Assembly (NCBI GenBank): GCA_034420695.1
Contig: DAOULB010000014.1
Span: 30,884-94,883, forward strand
Source: Io17-Chloro-G2 sp034420695
GTDB lineage: Bacteria > Chloroflexota > Dehalococcoidia > Lucifugimonadales > UBA3495
Length of the DNA: 64,000 bases
Direction: 5' to 3'
A program made the translations under genes and the position numbers. A model generated the notes under the pieces. That model saw nothing but the letters and a program-made list of their open reading frames with translations. It made no database searches and was not told the origin of the DNA. Positions 9,120 to 17,725 of the stretch are shown one piece after another. How positions within the stretch are numbered: the first letter of the stretch is position 1; each line of letters starts with the position of its first letter.

Positions 9120-10490
9120 ATGGTAGAACCCTGCGACCTGTCTCTATCTGAATCGGCCTACCGCATCGCCGTCGGTGAGCTTTCCCCCGTTGACCTGGTG
9201 GAATCCCTCCTGCAACGGATAGAAGCCCTTGAGCCGGCCCTCCATGCCTGGGTGTACTTGGACCGTGAAGCCGTGCTGTCCGAGGCTAAAGCCAAGGCCC
9301 TGGAGATTTCTTCGGCCCGCCGTCCCGTGGGCCCCCTCCACGGCGTGCCGATAGGCTTGAAGGACATCTACTACACTGAAGGCGTCCCCACCACGGCCTG
9401 CTCCAAGCTCTATGCCAGCTTCGTCCCTGATTACGACGGGACCACCGTCGCCCTCCTGAGAAACGCCGGGGCCATCATGCTGGGCAAGACCGTCACCACC
9501 GAGTTTGCCTGCATGGACCCGTCGCCCACCTTGAATCCCTGGAACCCCGAACACACTCCCGGCGGCTCCAGCAGCGGGTCGGCGGTGGCAGTGGCGGCTC
9601 GCATGTGCGCAGCGGCCCTGGGCTCCCAGACCGTCGGTTCGGTGCTCCGGCCCGCCTCCTACAACGGTGTTGTTGGCCTCAAGCCCACCTACGGGCGGGT
9701 GAGCCGCTACGGCATAGTCCCCGTGAGCTGGTCCCTGGACACCGCCGGATGGATGACCCGCACCGTCGAAGACGCAGCCCTGCTGCTCAACATCATGGCT
9801 GGTGCCGACTCCAGGGACCCGGTGGCATCCACGCTTCCGGCTGAAAACTATCTGGCGGCCTTGGACGCTCCTCCCCCCTTCCATATTGGAGTCCTGGGAG
9901 GATATTTCGAAGAGAACGCCGACGCCGAGACCCGTGCCCACACCCGCCAAATGGTGGACAACCTGAGCGCCGCCGGGGCGGTCATCGAGGAAATCTCTCC
10001 CTCGGAAAGCGTGAACACCGCCTGGGAAGACCAGCGCATTATCATGGCTGTAGAAGGCGCCGCCTTTCACGAGCCCATGTACCGAACCAGGGCCGGCGAC
10101 TACCAGCCGCAGTTGCGGGAGATGATCCGATCGGGCCTGGAAATCGATTCCGTCACCTACTCCCGTGCATTGGAAAGGCGCCTGACCTTCATCGCCGATA
10201 TGGCTCGCGCCGCTGCACAGGTCGATGTTCTGCTGACCCCTTCCACTCCAACCCCCGCCTTGGCCAACTTGACCAACACCGGAAACCCCATGTTCCAAGG
10301 ACCATGGACTTCCTGCGGGATACCGGCCATCACCATTCCCTCCGGGCTGGCGGCCAGCGGCCTTCCCTTCGGTCTGCAACTAGCCGCCGGCCACTACCAG
10401 GAAGCCCGTTTGCTGGCGGCAGCCGCCTGGTGCGAATCGGTCCTGGATGTTTCTCTCACGCCCCCGGCGGTCGGTGGAGCCAGCAACTAA
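9120..10490 (+). CDS. Amidase-signature hydrolase (paralog 2)
   Basis: A 456-residue amidase-signature enzyme with Lys81 (IGLKDIYYTEG), the GGSSSGS serine stretch, and Ser174 as the expected nucleophile. The usual TGGS before the nucleophile reads TVGS here (GSQTVGSVLRPASYNG); Val in place of Gly in this tight turn is unusual. It is much closer to the third amidase at 11939-13297 than to the first (shared TTEFA, DPSPT, NPWNP and HTPGGSSSGS), so these two are recent duplicates or close paralogs. It lies 80 bases after paralog 1 on the same strand and probably shares its transcript. The substrate cannot be told from the sequence. Confidence 0.88.
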   Translation: MVEPCDLSLSESAYRIAVGELSPVDLVESLLQRIEALEPALHAWVYLDREAVLSEAKAKALEISSARRPVGPLHGVPIGLKDIYYTEGVPTTACSKLYASFVPDYDGTTVALLRNAGAIMLGKTVTTEFACMDPSPTLNPWNPEHTPGGSSSGSAVAVAARMCAAALGSQTVGSVLRPASYNGVVGLKPTYGRVSRYGIVPVSWSLDTAGWMTRTVEDAALLLNIMAGADSRDPVASTLPAENYLAALDAPPPFHIGVLGGYFEENADAETRAHTRQMVDNLSAAGAVIEEISPSESVNTAWEDQRIIMAVEGAAFHEPMYRTRAGDYQPQLREMIRSGLEIDSVTYSRALERRLTFIADMARAAAQVDVLLTPSTPTPALANLTNTGNPMFQGPWTSCGIPAITIPSGLAASGLPFGLQLAAGHYQEARLLAAAAWCESVLDVSLTPPAVGGASN

Positions 10491-10532
10491 TAGACCGACA
10501 CCTTAGCCTACACCTTAGAATTGAGGGCTAAT

Positions 10533-10560
10533 GTAGGGGCGGGTTTGAAACCCGCCCTCC
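10533..10560. repeat. Palindromic dispersed repeat, family A, copy 2
   Basis: Carries the same core GCGGGTTTGAAACCCGC as copy 1, with the right arm decayed (CCCTCC in place of CCCTAC). It sits between the second amidase and the cyclase gene. Confidence 0.8.
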
Positions 10561-10621
10561 CGCCGTAGCATTAACCATCAGTTCAAAATGTTGGACTAAT
10601 AGACTGGAACAGGAGAAAGCC

Positions 10622-11569
10622 ATGCAGCCCGGCATACCGAGCGAGCAAGAAGTCCTGGGTTATTTCGACTCTTTGTCCAATTGGGGAAGGTGGGGGGAAG
10701 ACGACCAGCTTGGCACCCCCAACCTGATAACCGCTGCTAAGACGAAGTCCGCCTTGGCGACCGTGCAGGAGGGAACGACCATAACCCTCTCCCGCACCAT
10801 CAGCTTCGACCCCAGTGTCGATGCTCCCACCCCGCCGGTTCACTACATGGTTGAGAGCGGAGAAGGCTGGGCCAGCGGCGACAAGGTCTCCGTCCGTCCC
10901 TACGCTGTAGCCATGGACTACTTCGGCATGGTCTTTCACGGCACCACCATCACCCACATCGACAGCCTTTCTCACTTCTTCTGGGAGGGCAAGACCTACA
11001 ACGGCAAGCCGGCCCACATGGTGTCCACCAGCATGGGGGCAACGGTCGGTTCCGTCGACGAAGCCAGGAACGGCATCATTACCCGCGGCGTTCTGGTTGA
11101 CGTCCCGATGCTCCGGGGCATCGATTGGGTCGAGCGGGGTGAAGGAGTTCTACCCGAGGACATCCTTGCCGCAGAGAGCCGCTGCGGTTTCCAGGTAGAG
11201 GAGGGCGACCTGCTCTTGATTCGTACCGGCCAGTTGCACCGGCGCAACGTGGAAGGTCCAGTCGAGCGGGCCCGCGGTTCCACCGCCTGTCAAGCGGCCT
11301 GCCTGCCCCTGTTCCACCACCGCGGCATCGCCATGCTGGGGTCCGACACCGGCAATGACGTCAACCCTCCCCAGTACGAAAGAGTCCCCAGCCCCATCCA
11401 CCAAGTCGGCATCACTGCCATGGGCCTCTGGATTCTGGATAACGCCAACCTGGAAGACGTAGCCCAAGCCTGCCGCGAGCGCAACCGCTGGGAATTCCTC
11501 GTGTTAATCGGCCCCCTGCGCCTCCACAACGCCACCGGCTCCCCCGTAAACCCCATAGCCGTGTTTTAG
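10622..11569 (+). CDS. Cyclase-family metal-dependent hydrolase (kynurenine formamidase-like)
   Basis: A 315-residue member of the cyclase family, which includes bacterial kynurenine formamidase and isatin hydrolase. The metal-binding signature is clear: HGTTITHIDSLSH, followed by a late conserved region with GSDTGNDVNP. Length is near that of the longer cyclase-type members (about 300-330). AGGAG lies a few bases before the ATG. The neighbours are amidase-signature enzymes, so a joint role in opening or hydrolysing cyclic amides or imides is plausible but is inference. The substrate is unknown. Confidence 0.85.
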   Translation: MQPGIPSEQEVLGYFDSLSNWGRWGEDDQLGTPNLITAAKTKSALATVQEGTTITLSRTISFDPSVDAPTPPVHYMVESGEGWASGDKVSVRPYAVAMDYFGMVFHGTTITHIDSLSHFFWEGKTYNGKPAHMVSTSMGATVGSVDEARNGIITRGVLVDVPMLRGIDWVERGEGVLPEDILAAESRCGFQVEEGDLLLIRTGQLHRRNVEGPVERARGSTACQAACLPLFHHRGIAMLGSDTGNDVNPPQYERVPSPIHQVGITAMGLWILDNANLEDVAQACRERNRWEFLVLIGPLRLHNATGSPVNPIAVF

Positions 11570-11636
11570 GCTAGACTCAAGGGGGGCAGCCAAGTCTCCG
11601 TCGCCTCACACTTCCGGCCCTAAAGAGGTCATTCCC

Positions 11637-11852
11637 ATGGAAGTCACTTACGACTCTGAAGTAGATATTCTCTCCATTGTCTTGGACGTAAGAAAGACGA
11701 AGCAATCGACGGAAATCCTGCCGGGCGTGGTCGTGGACCTTGACCACGAGGACAGTATTATCGCCTTTGAAATTCTTGACGCCCGAAAGATAACAGATCT
11801 TTCCCAAGTAAAAGTTGCGGTCTCCCGCCCGTCGGAGTTCGTCCAGCCCTGA
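11637..11852 (+). CDS. DUF2283-family small protein
   Basis: A 71-residue protein matching DUF2283 (VTYDSEVDILSIVL at the start, a central LPGVVVDLDHEDSIIAFEIL and ILDARK near the end). The function of this family is unknown. Some members sit next to toxin-antitoxin-like or plasmid genes, but no toxin partner is visible here. It follows the cyclase gene by about 70 bases on the same strand and may be the last gene of that transcript. Confidence 0.75.
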   Translation: MEVTYDSEVDILSIVLDVRKTKQSTEILPGVVVDLDHEDSIIAFEILDARKITDLSQVKVAVSRPSEFVQP

Positions 11853-11938
11853 CTATGGAGGTACACGACCGCGAACGCATTTTGGGTAGCTTCGCTGAGG
11901 CTGTGCCAGCCAAGAACTAACAGCGTGGAATTGAATTG

Positions 11939-13297
11939 CTAAGGAAACTCCGGAGGCCCCAGTTCCACTCCCAAGACACCCTCGCACCACTGGGCAACCC
12001 CCAGCAACCGCCCCTCTTCCCAAGGCGGCGCGGCCAGTTGGACCGCCAAGGGCAGCCCTTCCGGGCTTAAGCCCGATGGCAGCACCACGGTTGGAAGCCC
12101 GGCGGAGGTCCAAGGAGACTGGAAAGCGGCATCGCCGGTGGTATTCAGGTCCCGGGGCGCCGGGGCCGGCACAGCCGGGGTCAACACGGCGTCAACGCCC
12201 GCCATCATCTCCACCATGTCCCGGCGGAAGACCCGCCTCAGCCGTTGGGCATTGAGATAGTCCACCCCGCAGACAAGGGCGCCCGTTTCGATGTTAGCCC
12301 TGATTCTTGGACCATACTCGTCTGCCCTGTCCCGGAACGTATCCCAGTGAAAGGCGGCGCATTCCACGTTCATCACGATGCGCTGGCAACTGTGGGCCGT
12401 AGCGAAACTGGCGGGCAGTTCCACCTCTTCCACTTCTGCCCCGGCTTGGGCCAACCGTTGAGCGGTCTCGGTGGTGTGGCTCCAAACCTCTTCTGTAGCG
12501 TGTTCTTTGAAGAACCCTCCCAACAGGCCGATGCGGGGCACCCTTTGGTAGCCTGCTGCTTGGGCAGCAAAGTCCGGGACCGGCTGCTCGGCGGAACCTG
12601 GGTCCTTGGGATCGTAACCCGCCATGGCCTCGAGCATGACCGCCGCATCCTCCACCGTCCTGACCAGGATGCCCACCGTATCCAGCGACCAGCTAACCGG
12701 CACTACGCCGTGGCGGCTGATGCGCCCGTAAGTCGGCTTGAGCCCCACGATCCCGTTGTACGCCGCGGGACGGCAGGTTGAGCCGCCGGTCTGGGAACCC
12801 AAGGCGGCAGCGCACATCCGGGCCGCCACCGCCACCGATGAGCCGCTGCTGGAGCCCCCCGGGGTGTGGGCCGGGTTCCAGGGGTTCACGGTGGGAGATG
12901 GGTCGGAAGTGGCGAACTCTGTGGTTACCGCCTTCCCCAGTATGATGCCGCCGGCCGCCTTTATCCTGGCAACGCAATCCGCGTCGTAGCCGGGAACGAA
13001 GTCGGCGTAAATCCTGGAGCACGCTGTGGTCTTCATGCCCGCAGTGTAGAAGATGTCCTTGAGGCCAACCGGCACCCCGTGTAACGGCCCGGTGGGCCCG
13101 CCACTTTGCAGTTGACGTTCCCGCTCCCTGGCCTCGCTGCGTACCCCTTCCCGGTCAATGGTCACCCACGCCTGCAACGACGGCTCCAAGGCGTCGATGC
13201 GCTGGAGGAGACTCTCGGCCATCTCCACCGGCGACAGGTTCCCCTCCCGCATTTCCCGGGCAGCTTGGGCTATCGTCAATTCGTATGGCTGCGGCAA
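11939..13297 (-). CDS. Amidase-signature hydrolase (paralog 3)
   Basis: A 452-residue amidase-signature enzyme with VGLKDIFYTAG (catalytic Lys), GGSSSGSSVA and GSQTGGSTCRPA (nucleophile Ser), all intact. The TTG at 13297 is preferred as the start: AGGAGG lies four bases upstream, and the protein then begins LPQPYELTIAQAAREM, matching the start of paralog 2. The upstream ATG at 13366 has no such site and would add a non-conserved tail. A small GatC/AtzG-like gene precedes it on the same strand, a pairing also seen for AtzG-AtzE and GatC-GatA. This suggests a two-subunit amidase. The substrate is unknown. Confidence 0.88.
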   Translation of the reverse strand: MPQPYELTIAQAAREMREGNLSPVEMAESLLQRIDALEPSLQAWVTIDREGVRSEARERERQLQSGGPTGPLHGVPVGLKDIFYTAGMKTTACSRIYADFVPGYDADCVARIKAAGGIILGKAVTTEFATSDPSPTVNPWNPAHTPGGSSSGSSVAVAARMCAAALGSQTGGSTCRPAAYNGIVGLKPTYGRISRHGVVPVSWSLDTVGILVRTVEDAAVMLEAMAGYDPKDPGSAEQPVPDFAAQAAGYQRVPRIGLLGGFFKEHATEEVWSHTTETAQRLAQAGAEVEEVELPASFATAHSCQRIVMNVECAAFHWDTFRDRADEYGPRIRANIETGALVCGVDYLNAQRLRRVFRRDMVEMMAGVDAVLTPAVPAPAPRDLNTTGDAAFQSPWTSAGLPTVVLPSGLSPEGLPLAVQLAAPPWEEGRLLGVAQWCEGVLGVELGPPEFP

Positions 13298-13394
13298 CTT
13301 GCCTCCTGCGGTTCCCTCTGAACAGCGGAAAATACCGGAAGCCCGGCCAAGCTCCGGGCATAACACTTACTGTCTATAGGTTGCTGCCTATCGG

Positions 13395-13574
13395 TTACTG
13401 GTAGAAGCCGGGTTCGACCTCGGCATCGGGGATGGAATGGCGCACTTCCCATACCTGCCGGGCCGTATCTTGCAGCGGACCGGTCAACTCTGCGGCCCTG
13501 GCGTCGCCCCAAAGTCCATTTGCGCGCCGGGTCAACTCTTCCAGGATATGTTCTACGGTTTCTTCCTCGGCCAT
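13395..13574 (-). CDS. Small GatC/AtzG-like protein, putative partner of the amidase
   Basis: A 59-residue, mostly helical protein ending in IPDAEVEPGFYQ. The late acidic-proline motif resembles the tail of AtzG/DUF4089-type and GatC-type proteins, small subunits that wrap around an amidase-signature enzyme. The start is the ATG at 13574, with GGGAG about nine bases upstream; an upstream in-frame Met at 13712 would add a non-conserved region. The gene lies 97 bases before the amidase at 11939-13297 on the same strand. Similarity is weak and short, so the family call is a suggestion that rests partly on context. Confidence 0.5.
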   Translation of the reverse strand: MAEEETVEHILEELTRRANGLWGDARAAELTGPLQDTARQVWEVRHSIPDAEVEPGFYQ

Positions 13575-14019
13575 TGGCCCAACTCCCGGCTGGTGTCCCG
13601 CGGATTGTAGTGCAGGGCAACCTTGTCTATCAACCATTCGACTATGAGTACAGATCTGTTGTCTGCCCGCTCCAGCATCCTTAAACGGTTGAAGAGCGCC
13701 GCTGCCCATCACTTGCTGACACTCGCCCCTTCCAATGTGAGAGAACTCCCCTGTACCATGGCTAATAGTAATCGTTGCCCCGAAACAAATTCTGCCGTAT
13801 CTGGGCCAAACCGGCCTTCCTTCCTCGGCAGGGATGCGGAAAATGGTGGGGATTCTGAACTCTAAATCCTCACTCCAGTCACAGAGTGAGAGGAAATGGG
13901 AGCAATTGAAAGGGAAGTAAGAAATATCGGCCCCTGAATCTCGCTAAGAGGGAAGCCTCGCTTTGCTTTCGGGCGGGTTTGGGTTAACATCGAGGCAGAC
14001 AAACCGTGAGGAGTTTATC
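13575..14019. other. Intergenic region between divergent genes
   Basis: This 445-base stretch separates the minus-strand amidase pair from the plus-strand NHL gene. A frame at 13623-13865 has no family-like sequence or good ribosome site. A small hairpin with CTCACTC/GAGTGAG arms lies near 13870-13890. It has no T-run and no clear role. Confidence 0.5.
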
Positions 14020-14934
14020 GTGACGACCACAAAGACAGTGGGAAGCGGCAAATACACCTACGAAATGGACGAAAACTGGGCCAAGCTGCCCGAAGGCTGG
14101 GCAATGCCCGCCGCCGCGGTTTACGGTGACTCCCAAGACCGGGTCTACTGCTTCAACCGTGACCCCGACCACCCGGTGGTAGTCTTCGACCGTGAAGGCA
14201 ACTACCTCTCCCACTGGGGCGGTGGCATCATAGAGTTTGCCCACGCCATCCTGCTGGACCGGGACGACAACGTCTGGCTGGTGGACCGCGACCGCGGCCA
14301 AGTCATGAAGTTCACCACCGATGGTCAACTTCTCATGACCATCGGCGAAAAGGGGTTCCGTTCCGACGCCGGCTACGACAACTCCCAGCATGTCGGCGAC
14401 GGCTGGGAGCACGTCACCAAGGGAGGCGAGCCCTTCAACCTTCCCGCCGGTATCGGCCTCAACGAACAGGGGGAGATATTCATCGCCGACGGCTACGGCA
14501 ACGCCAGGGTGCACAAGTTCTCAGCCACCGGGGAGCATCTCCTGTCCTGGGGTGGCCCCGGCACTGGGCCTGGCGAATTCAACCTGCCCCACGGCGTCTG
14601 GATTGACCGCCAAGGCCGGGTCTTGATCGCCGACCGGGAGAACGACCGCGTGCAAGTGTTCACTCAGGACGGCGAGTACATCTCGACTTGGCCGTCCAAG
14701 CTTATCGGTCCGGCGGTCCTTTTCGTCGACGACGAAGACACCGTTTACGTTCCCGAACACAACGGGGGGCTCTTCAGCGTCCTGACCCTGGAGGGAGAAC
14801 GGCTGGCCCAGTGGGGTTCGGATATACACCGCTCCTGCCACGGCGTGTGGGCCGACTCTCACAAGGACCTCTACTTCGTCACCCCCGGCGAATGGCGTCC
14901 CCGCCGGGTGGTAAAATACACCAGAAAGGGATAA
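14020..14934 (+). CDS. NHL-repeat beta-propeller protein
   Basis: A 304-residue protein made of NHL-type repeats, with units such as NLPAGIGLNEQGEIFIADGY and NLPHGVWIDRQGRVLIADR. It should fold as a six-bladed propeller like that of peptidyl-alpha-hydroxyglycine lyase or SMP-30-like proteins. No signal peptide is evident, so a cytosolic location is likely. The GTG at 14020 is chosen because GAGGAG lies six bases upstream; an upstream in-frame start at 13963 lacks a site. No enzymatic residues can be assigned with confidence. Confidence 0.8.
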   Translation: MTTTKTVGSGKYTYEMDENWAKLPEGWAMPAAAVYGDSQDRVYCFNRDPDHPVVVFDREGNYLSHWGGGIIEFAHAILLDRDDNVWLVDRDRGQVMKFTTDGQLLMTIGEKGFRSDAGYDNSQHVGDGWEHVTKGGEPFNLPAGIGLNEQGEIFIADGYGNARVHKFSATGEHLLSWGGPGTGPGEFNLPHGVWIDRQGRVLIADRENDRVQVFTQDGEYISTWPSKLIGPAVLFVDDEDTVYVPEHNGGLFSVLTLEGERLAQWGSDIHRSCHGVWADSHKDLYFVTPGEWRPRRVVKYTRKG

Positions 14935-14951
14935 ACCGCGACGAAAACCTG

Positions 14952-14981
14952 TTGCGGCCCAATTGTCCGCTTTGATATATT
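14952..14981 (+). promoter_or_regulatory. Candidate promoter of tRNA-Ala
   Basis: TTGCGG (14952-14957) and TATATT (14976-14981) are separated by 18 bases and end about 38 bases before the tRNA. A short CCCC/GGGG hairpin lies in the leader. Confidence 0.5.
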
Positions 14982-15019
14982 GGGTCGCGTTCCGCAATCC
15001 CCTTGTGGGGCATCCGCGT

Positions 15020-15095
15020 GGGGCTGTAGCTCAACCGGGAGAGCGCTTCAATGGCATTGAAGAGGTAGGGGGTTCGAGTCCCCCCAGCTCCACCA
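15020..15095 (+). tRNA. tRNA-Ala (anticodon GGC)
   Basis: A 76-base cloverleaf can be folded by eye. The acceptor stem pairs GGGGCTG with CAGCTCC. The D stem is GCTC/GAGC. The anticodon stem CTTCA/TGAAG encloses loop ATGGCAT with anticodon GGC. The T arm is GGGGG-TTCGAGT-CCCCC, and CCA is encoded. The gene lies at the left edge of the triterpenoid/P450 region and could have served as an insertion target, although I see no repeated 3' end further along. Confidence 0.96.
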
Positions 15096-15292
15096 CACTT
15101 AATAAATTCAAGAGCTTTCGCCGTGCGCTTCAAACTGGAGGTGTAGGTCAGGGTAGCTTGACAGAGGGAAGTTGCCCCGGATAGCGCTAGGGTGACCAAC
15201 GCTAGCGTTCGCTTGAGTGACGCCCGGCCACGCGTTCCCATCAGCCCTCCTGTCGTTCCATGATCGCGGCTCTTGAAGAAGTTGGAATCATA

Positions 15293-15823
15293 ATGCAGAC
15301 GAGGATCTGGAACCTCGGATTCGTTTTGACAGTGGCAGTTGCGCTGATGCTCGTGGCCGCGGCGTGCAGCAACAACGGCAGTAGTTGGGGCGACGCGCGT
15401 TACACTGCCGAGATGCGCAACGTGGAGGGTGATTCCATAGGAACTGTCGTCATGCAGCAGGGCTCAGGTGGATTCCTGGTGACCGTCATGGTCGAAGGCA
15501 TCGAACCCGGCCCCCACGGCATCCACATCCATTCGGTTGGGACGTGCACGCCCGATTTCAAGGCGTCAGGCGGGCACATCAACGTGGACAACCGCCAGCA
15601 CGGACTACTCAACCCCGATGGTCCAGACAACGGCGACCTGCCCAATATCTACGCCGCCGCTGATGGTACCGTGCAGGCCGAACTTTTCACGACCCTGGTT
15701 CGTCCAGACCTGCTGATGGACGACGACGGGTCCGCCATCGTGGTCCACGAGAACCGGGATGACCACAACACCCAGCCTATCGGGGGAGCCGGAGGCCGCA
15801 TCGCCTGTGGCGTGCTGAACTAG
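15293..15823 (+). CDS. Cu/Zn superoxide dismutase-like lipoprotein
   Basis: A 176-residue protein that starts with a lipoprotein signal (hydrophobic core, then LVAAAC as lipobox), so it should be anchored outside the membrane. The mature part matches the Cu/Zn-SOD fold. It has an HIH metal pair, a bridging His region (GGHIN), a zinc-site segment with QHGLLNPDGP and DLPN, the last copper His in VVHENRDDHN, and the two Cys expected to form the disulfide. It would convert superoxide to peroxide and oxygen. The Met at 15293 is chosen over 15260 because it gives a normal lipoprotein signal. This is the first gene after the tRNA and faces the squalene-epoxidase-like gene on the same strand. Confidence 0.88.
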   Translation: MQTRIWNLGFVLTVAVALMLVAAACSNNGSSWGDARYTAEMRNVEGDSIGTVVMQQGSGGFLVTVMVEGIEPGPHGIHIHSVGTCTPDFKASGGHINVDNRQHGLLNPDGPDNGDLPNIYAAADGTVQAELFTTLVRPDLLMDDDGSAIVVHENRDDHNTQPIGGAGGRIACGVLN

Positions 15824-16327
15824 GCGCGGTGCTTTACTCCCATCACAAGCATAACTTGTAATGCCATCGACATGAAACGACGCCCGCGTGACCGTTCCAC
15901 CACGTTTGACAAAATCAAGAACCTTCACCTTGAAATTCAAGCCGGAGCCGTAGGAGCAAGCGCCATTGCTGGCAAGCCTAAGTCGCCGTCTTGCCGGTAA
16001 TATCGTGGGCGGTGTCCTCTTCGTGCTCATACTCGGCGTCGGCTGGGCCGTCTGGCGCCCAATTCTAGCGCGAGGCGGACAGAGCCCAGCGAAGCAAACC
16101 CTGCGTACGCCGGGAGCATTCAAGGCGATAGTCAGCCGGCCGACTTGGGGTGGATACTGATCAGGGACTTGGTTGCGTGTGCAATCGCCTTTCCACAATT
16201 TTTGTTAGCGTCCATACCCGATAAGGGCGCGTATTAGTGTCTCTGGAACGGATGCGAAGCGACCGCTGCCAAAAGGCACTGAATGTGACTTCACCGCCGC
16301 CGCTGCATTGAAGCCGGCACCGTTCCA
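15824..16327. other. Gap between SodC-like and squalene-epoxidase-like genes
   Basis: About 500 bases. It holds two short overlapping frames. One starts at the ATG at 15872 and is 43 residues long (begins MKRRPRDRSTTFDK), without a ribosome site. The other is the 64-residue frame listed separately at 15966-16160. No known motif or RNA structure was recognised. Confidence 0.4.
15966..16160 (+). CDS. Possible single-pass membrane miniprotein
   Basis: A 64-residue frame with a TTG start and one strong hydrophobic segment (VGGVLFVLILGVGWAVW). It has no recognisable domain. The ribosome site is poor, and an unrelated short frame overlaps its start, so it may not be a gene. It lies between the SOD-like and squalene-epoxidase-like genes. 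Confidence 0.25.
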   Translation: MLASLSRRLAGNIVGGVLFVLILGVGWAVWRPILARGGQSPAKQTLRTPGAFKAIVSRPTWGGY

Positions 16328-17716
16328 TTGAACAGCACTGATTCTCGACACTACGACGTAGCCATAATCGGCGCTGGCCCCGCGGGCAGCCTGTGCGCGC
16401 TGGCCTACGCACGCAGGGGCGCCCGGGTGGCGCTGTTCGAAGCAAATCCCAATGGGCATAACAGACTGAAGGGTGAGTGGCTGCATCCACCTGCCGCGCG
16501 GATGCTGCAAGAGGCCGGGATTAGTTTCGATACCCAGGCCCACGCCACCAAGGGGTTTGTGGTATTCCCGGAGGATGGCTCTCAGCCGATTCCTCTTACC
16601 TACCCGGAAGGGTCCCACGGGTTGGTATGCCCGCACGAAACCCTCGTCTCACGTCTGCGTGAGGCTGCCAATAACGAGCCCAATGTCGACTTCATCCTCA
16701 AGCGCGTACGCCCGATGCCTGACGGCAGTGTCAAATATATGCAGAACGGCGTCGAGGAAGCTGTAACCGCCGACAGGATCGTCGGCGCCGATGGACGGGG
16801 ATCCGTAGTGCTGCGATTGTTGGGTATGACAACAAAGCCTATGGTCTGTTCGCGCATGATAGGAGTCCGGATGAACGGGGCGAGGTTGCCCATGGAGGAA
16901 TATGGGCACATCTTCTGTGGCGGGCCTGGCCCCGTATTCATGTACAAATTGGGAGAGGACAGCGTTGGCGCCATCGCGGATATCCCACATGAACACTCGG
17001 GCCATCGCGCTACTGACCTGCTGTTGAGCTCGTATGCCCCCAGGCTGCCGGGAGACATCAGATCGTTGTTCGTGGAAGCAGTCACGAGCGGGCACGTTAA
17101 GTTCGCCGGAAACACGACTAGACCGCGCATCTCTTACGGCAACCCTCGTTTCGTGGTTATCGGCGATGCGGCCGGACATTACCACCCGATGACGGCGGTG
17201 GGACTAACCCTCGGCTTCGGAGATGCCATGACGCTTGCCGAGAGCGAAGACTTTAGCGACTTTGTCGCTTGCCGCTTCCGGGACATCCGCGCGCCCGAAA
17301 TGCTTGCCATGGGGTTCTACGAAGTATTTGCCGATCATCGGGCCGAGGCAGTGGCGCTCAGGCACGCGGTCTATCGAATATGGAGGAAGGGCGGTGAGCA
17401 CGCCGGCCGGAGCGTGCGCCTGCTCGCTTGCGAAGATACATCAGAGACCAGTCTGGGTTTCACGGGTGCCGTGGCGGTTAGCCTGGCTGTTGCAAGGACG
17501 ATTCCGAGATCCATTAGCCCACGCGCCTGGCGCCGGGCAGGCAGCATAGTTCATCATCTCGCTTTTCGCATTGGATGGTTCATAAGGGCTGTTCGGCAAC
17601 TGCGCAAAACGAGAGCCAAAGGCGAAGTGCAGAACGAGCAAGTATATGACAACCTGGCTCGCGCCTTTCTGGCCTCCTCGCCACCCCAAGAACACTTCAG
17701 CCGATCGCCTGACTAG
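16328..17716 (+). CDS. Squalene-epoxidase-like FAD-dependent monooxygenase
   Basis: A 462-residue flavoprotein of the group that includes squalene epoxidase and geranylgeranyl reductases. It opens with an FAD Rossmann motif (VAIIGAGPAGSLCALAYARR). Next comes RLKGEWLHPPA, which lines up with the RxxGExLxPxG segment of squalene epoxidases. A DG-type motif (VGADGRGS) follows, then GDAAGHYHPMTAVGLT, close to the HPLTGxGMT segment of squalene epoxidases. The start is a TTG and the ribosome site is weak. The next gene begins nine bases after the stop and is an oxidosqualene-type cyclase, which supports 2,3-epoxidation of squalene as the reaction. Another polyprenyl oxidase or reductase remains possible. 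A hydrophobic C-terminus suggests membrane contact. Confidence 0.8.
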   Translation: MNSTDSRHYDVAIIGAGPAGSLCALAYARRGARVALFEANPNGHNRLKGEWLHPPAARMLQEAGISFDTQAHATKGFVVFPEDGSQPIPLTYPEGSHGLVCPHETLVSRLREAANNEPNVDFILKRVRPMPDGSVKYMQNGVEEAVTADRIVGADGRGSVVLRLLGMTTKPMVCSRMIGVRMNGARLPMEEYGHIFCGGPGPVFMYKLGEDSVGAIADIPHEHSGHRATDLLLSSYAPRLPGDIRSLFVEAVTSGHVKFAGNTTRPRISYGNPRFVVIGDAAGHYHPMTAVGLTLGFGDAMTLAESEDFSDFVACRFRDIRAPEMLAMGFYEVFADHRAEAVALRHAVYRIWRKGGEHAGRSVRLLACEDTSETSLGFTGAVAVSLAVARTIPRSISPRAWRRAGSIVHHLAFRIGWFIRAVRQLRKTRAKGEVQNEQVYDNLARAFLASSPPQEHFSRSPD

Positions 17717-17725
17717 GAGCATATC

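Noticed and set aside
9144..10379. Minus-strand 411-residue frame opposite the second amidase
   Set aside because: Gly/His/Val-rich shadow of a real amidase gene.
15872..16003. 43-residue frame after the SOD-like gene
   Set aside because: No ribosome site and overlap with another weak frame; kept only as a note in the intergenic entry.
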